Of a stretch of DNA of 64,000 nt, positions 62,902 through 64,000 are shown piece by piece; the stretch's first letter is position 1; each line of letters begins with the position of its first letter. A program made the position numbers and the translations under genes. The stretch spans positions 1 through 64,000 of the forward strand of contig NZ_JAHBBH010000015.1 of assembly GCF_019331735.1 (NCBI RefSeq), given 5' to 3'. The stretch comes from Bifidobacterium miconis. GTDB taxonomy: Bacteria; Actinomycetota; Actinomycetes; Actinomycetales; Bifidobacteriaceae. The notes under the pieces are model-generated. The model saw only the letters and a list, made by a program, of their open reading frames with translations. It searched no databases and was not told the DNA's origin.

Positions 62902-64000
62902 TCGGTGTCTCCTTCCTGGTTGGTGTCGTTGGCGTCGTCGAGGGTGGCGTTGCCGCGGCTTTCGGTTTGGCCGTCGTTGGGGCTGGTTTGCCCGCCGACG
63001 AGCACGTTGAGCGGGGTGACGATGCCGTCGCCGCCGTCGATCTTGGGTTTGTTCATGAGTTCGCGCGCCTCGTTGGTGGTGTAGATCGGCCGGCCCGTGG
63101 CGGAGACGAGCGACTGGATCTGGGCGGCCGGGTCGCCGCGCAGCTGGGCGTCGCGGTCGAACTCGAGGTAGAGGCCCTTGTCGTAGGACTGCAGGCGGTC
63201 GCGCAGGCACAGGTTGATGGATTGTTCGAGCTGGACGATGTACGGGTCGAGGTAGGTGCCGTACAGCATTTGCTTGAACGCGGCGAGGTTGGAGAAGTTG
63301 CCTTCCCTGATGCCGATGATTTCGGGCGGGATCCCGTACGCGTTGGCCACGTCGATCTTGACCTTGTCGCGCGCGTTGAGGTCGTCCACGTCGATGGGTT
63401 TGAAGCCGGCGAACGCTTCGGCCTTCATGCCGTCCTCCAGGAGGAAGCCTCCGCCGCCGCTGCCGCCGCCGCGGGTGAAGTTCTTCATGCCGGACAGGAA
63501 CCGGTCGCGCGCCTGGGGGCTGGACCATTCCTTGTCGCGGGTGATGACCAATGGCGCGCGGATCCCGTGTTTGTTGATCTCGGCCCGGTATTCGAGGCTG
63601 GCGTCGTATTCGTCGAGGATCTGCCGGAGCCGGCGGCGTTTGGGTTCGCCCTTGCCGGACGCGAACGCGTAGCCGACGCTCATGATCAGGCCGTCCGTGC
63701 GGATGTCGAACTTGTCGGGCCGGGTGTCGTCGATCCACACCTTCGCGCCGGTCGGCTCGTCGAGATCGTCGACGAGCGGTCGCCATCGGCGGACGGGGAT
63801 GCGTCGCAGGCGGAGGCTGTTGGTCGGGGTTTTCGCAAGGATCGCGAGGTACCGGTCGGCGAGGAGCCCGTCCTGGATGAGCGCGTACCAGAATTGGGAC
63901 GGCGGTATGGCGGGGTTGCCGCTGGGGTTGGCGACGAGTGCGGCGAGCACGTTGTCGCGGACGCGTTCCCGGCCGCCGTCCGGCATGCGCCGGTAGACCT
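62898..64000 (-). CDS. Portal protein, HK97 family (5' end beyond window)
   Basis: Dodecameric DNA-entry portal. The reading frame stays open to the window edge, so the N-terminus is missing; the first internal Met is at 63986. Family segments: VYRRMPDGGRERV, FWYALIQDGLLADRYLAILA, WSSPQARDRFLSGMKNF, VANAYGIPPEIIGIREGNFSNL, YLDPYIVQLEQSINLCL. The C-terminal tail (TSPNDGQTESRGNATLDD) is low-complexity. An internal Gly-rich stretch GGGSGGGGF is near the middle. The large terminase gene is expected just upstream. Confidence 0.92.
   Translation of the reverse strand, partial: VYRRMPDGGRERVRDNVLAALVANPSGNPAIPPSQFWYALIQDGLLADRYLAILAKTPTNSLRLRRIPVRRWRPLVDDLDEPTGAKVWIDDTRPDKFDIRTDGLIMSVGYAFASGKGEPKRRRLRQILDEYDASLEYRAEINKHGIRAPLVITRDKEWSSPQARDRFLSGMKNFTRGGGSGGGGFLLEDGMKAEAFAGFKPIDVDDLNARDKVKIDVANAYGIPPEIIGIREGNFSNLAAFKQMLYGTYLDPYIVQLEQSINLCLRDRLQSYDKGLYLEFDRDAQLRGDPAAQIQSLVSATGRPIYTTNEARELMNKPKIDGGDGIVTPLNVLVGGQTSPNDGQTESRGNATLDDANDTNQEGDTE

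Larger units (their letters stand above)
43750..64000 (-). mobile_element. Siphovirus-type prophage, late region (incomplete at window end)
   Basis: Continuous minus-strand block from portal to lysis genes in the standard order of HK97-like siphophages, bounded on the host side by a tRNA-Gly fragment. All structural genes are open except the two-frame major tail protein. Terminase, early genes and integrase are not in the window and must lie beyond 64000. Many stop/start overlaps (ATGA, TAATG) indicate one long late transcript. Confidence 0.95.

Overview
The window reads as a high-GC actinobacterial chromosome, most probably a Bifidobacterium. The main reasons are a single giant type I fatty acid synthase (3205 codons) beside a two-gene acyl-CoA carboxylase, BioY, biotin ligase and a free AcpS-type phosphopantetheinyl transferase; an RNase E/G with a long Arg/Asp-rich N-terminus; and an amylosucrase-like GH13 enzyme. 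I cannot fix the species from sequence alone. Both strands are almost fully open because of the GC bias, so many long antisense frames are shadows.

Layout. 0.4-9.95 kb: dapE, RNase E/G, ribosomal proteins L21 and L27, the GTPase Obg, proB and a class I aminotransferase. 10.2-13.0 kb: tRNA-Trp(CCA), secE, nusG, rplK, rplA. 13.1-16.5 kb (minus strand): a PucR-type regulator and a multi-pass membrane protein, separated by one of two near-identical structured repeat elements; the other copy lies before dapE. 16.7-21.9 kb: a first biotin-ligase paralogue, then a LacI regulator, an orphan sugar-binding lipoprotein and a GH43-like enzyme, with matching 18-bp palindromic operators before lacI and before the lipoprotein gene. 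22-40 kb: the fatty-acid locus (second biotin ligase, bioY, carboxylase alpha and beta chains, FAS-I, a family 5 solute-binding lipoprotein, acpS). 40.2-43.5 kb: the amylosucrase-like gene, HicAB toxin-antitoxin, a DUF4236 protein and a small PH-like protein.

43.75-64 kb (end of window): the late half of a siphovirus-type prophage, entirely on the minus strand and cut by the window edge inside the portal gene. In transcription order: portal, prohead protease, major capsid, a small head protein, a collagen-like protein, head-tail connectors, a major tail protein in two frames, the G/GT tail chaperone pair with a canonical -1 slippery heptamer, tape measure, distal tail protein, tail spike, a 53-residue coiled-coil protein, a BppU-like baseplate protein, a tandem array of five small tail-tip genes (two ending in poly-G tracts), a membrane protein, GH25 lysin, holin and a strong terminator. 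The host border is a tRNA-Gly 3' fragment lacking the D-arm, as expected for the remnant left when a phage integrates into a tRNA gene. Terminase, integrase, lysogeny and replication genes would lie beyond 64 kb.

Most notable: (i) palindromic repeat elements lying in frame inside two interdomain linkers of FAS and also in the leader region of the same gene; (ii) the paralogous tail-tip array whose poly-G tracts would change how a gene ends relative to the next start; (iii) a pair of 42-bp-phased inverted repeat elements; (iv) a major tail protein split by a frameshift; (v) two biotin ligases, one with a degenerate nucleotide-binding loop.
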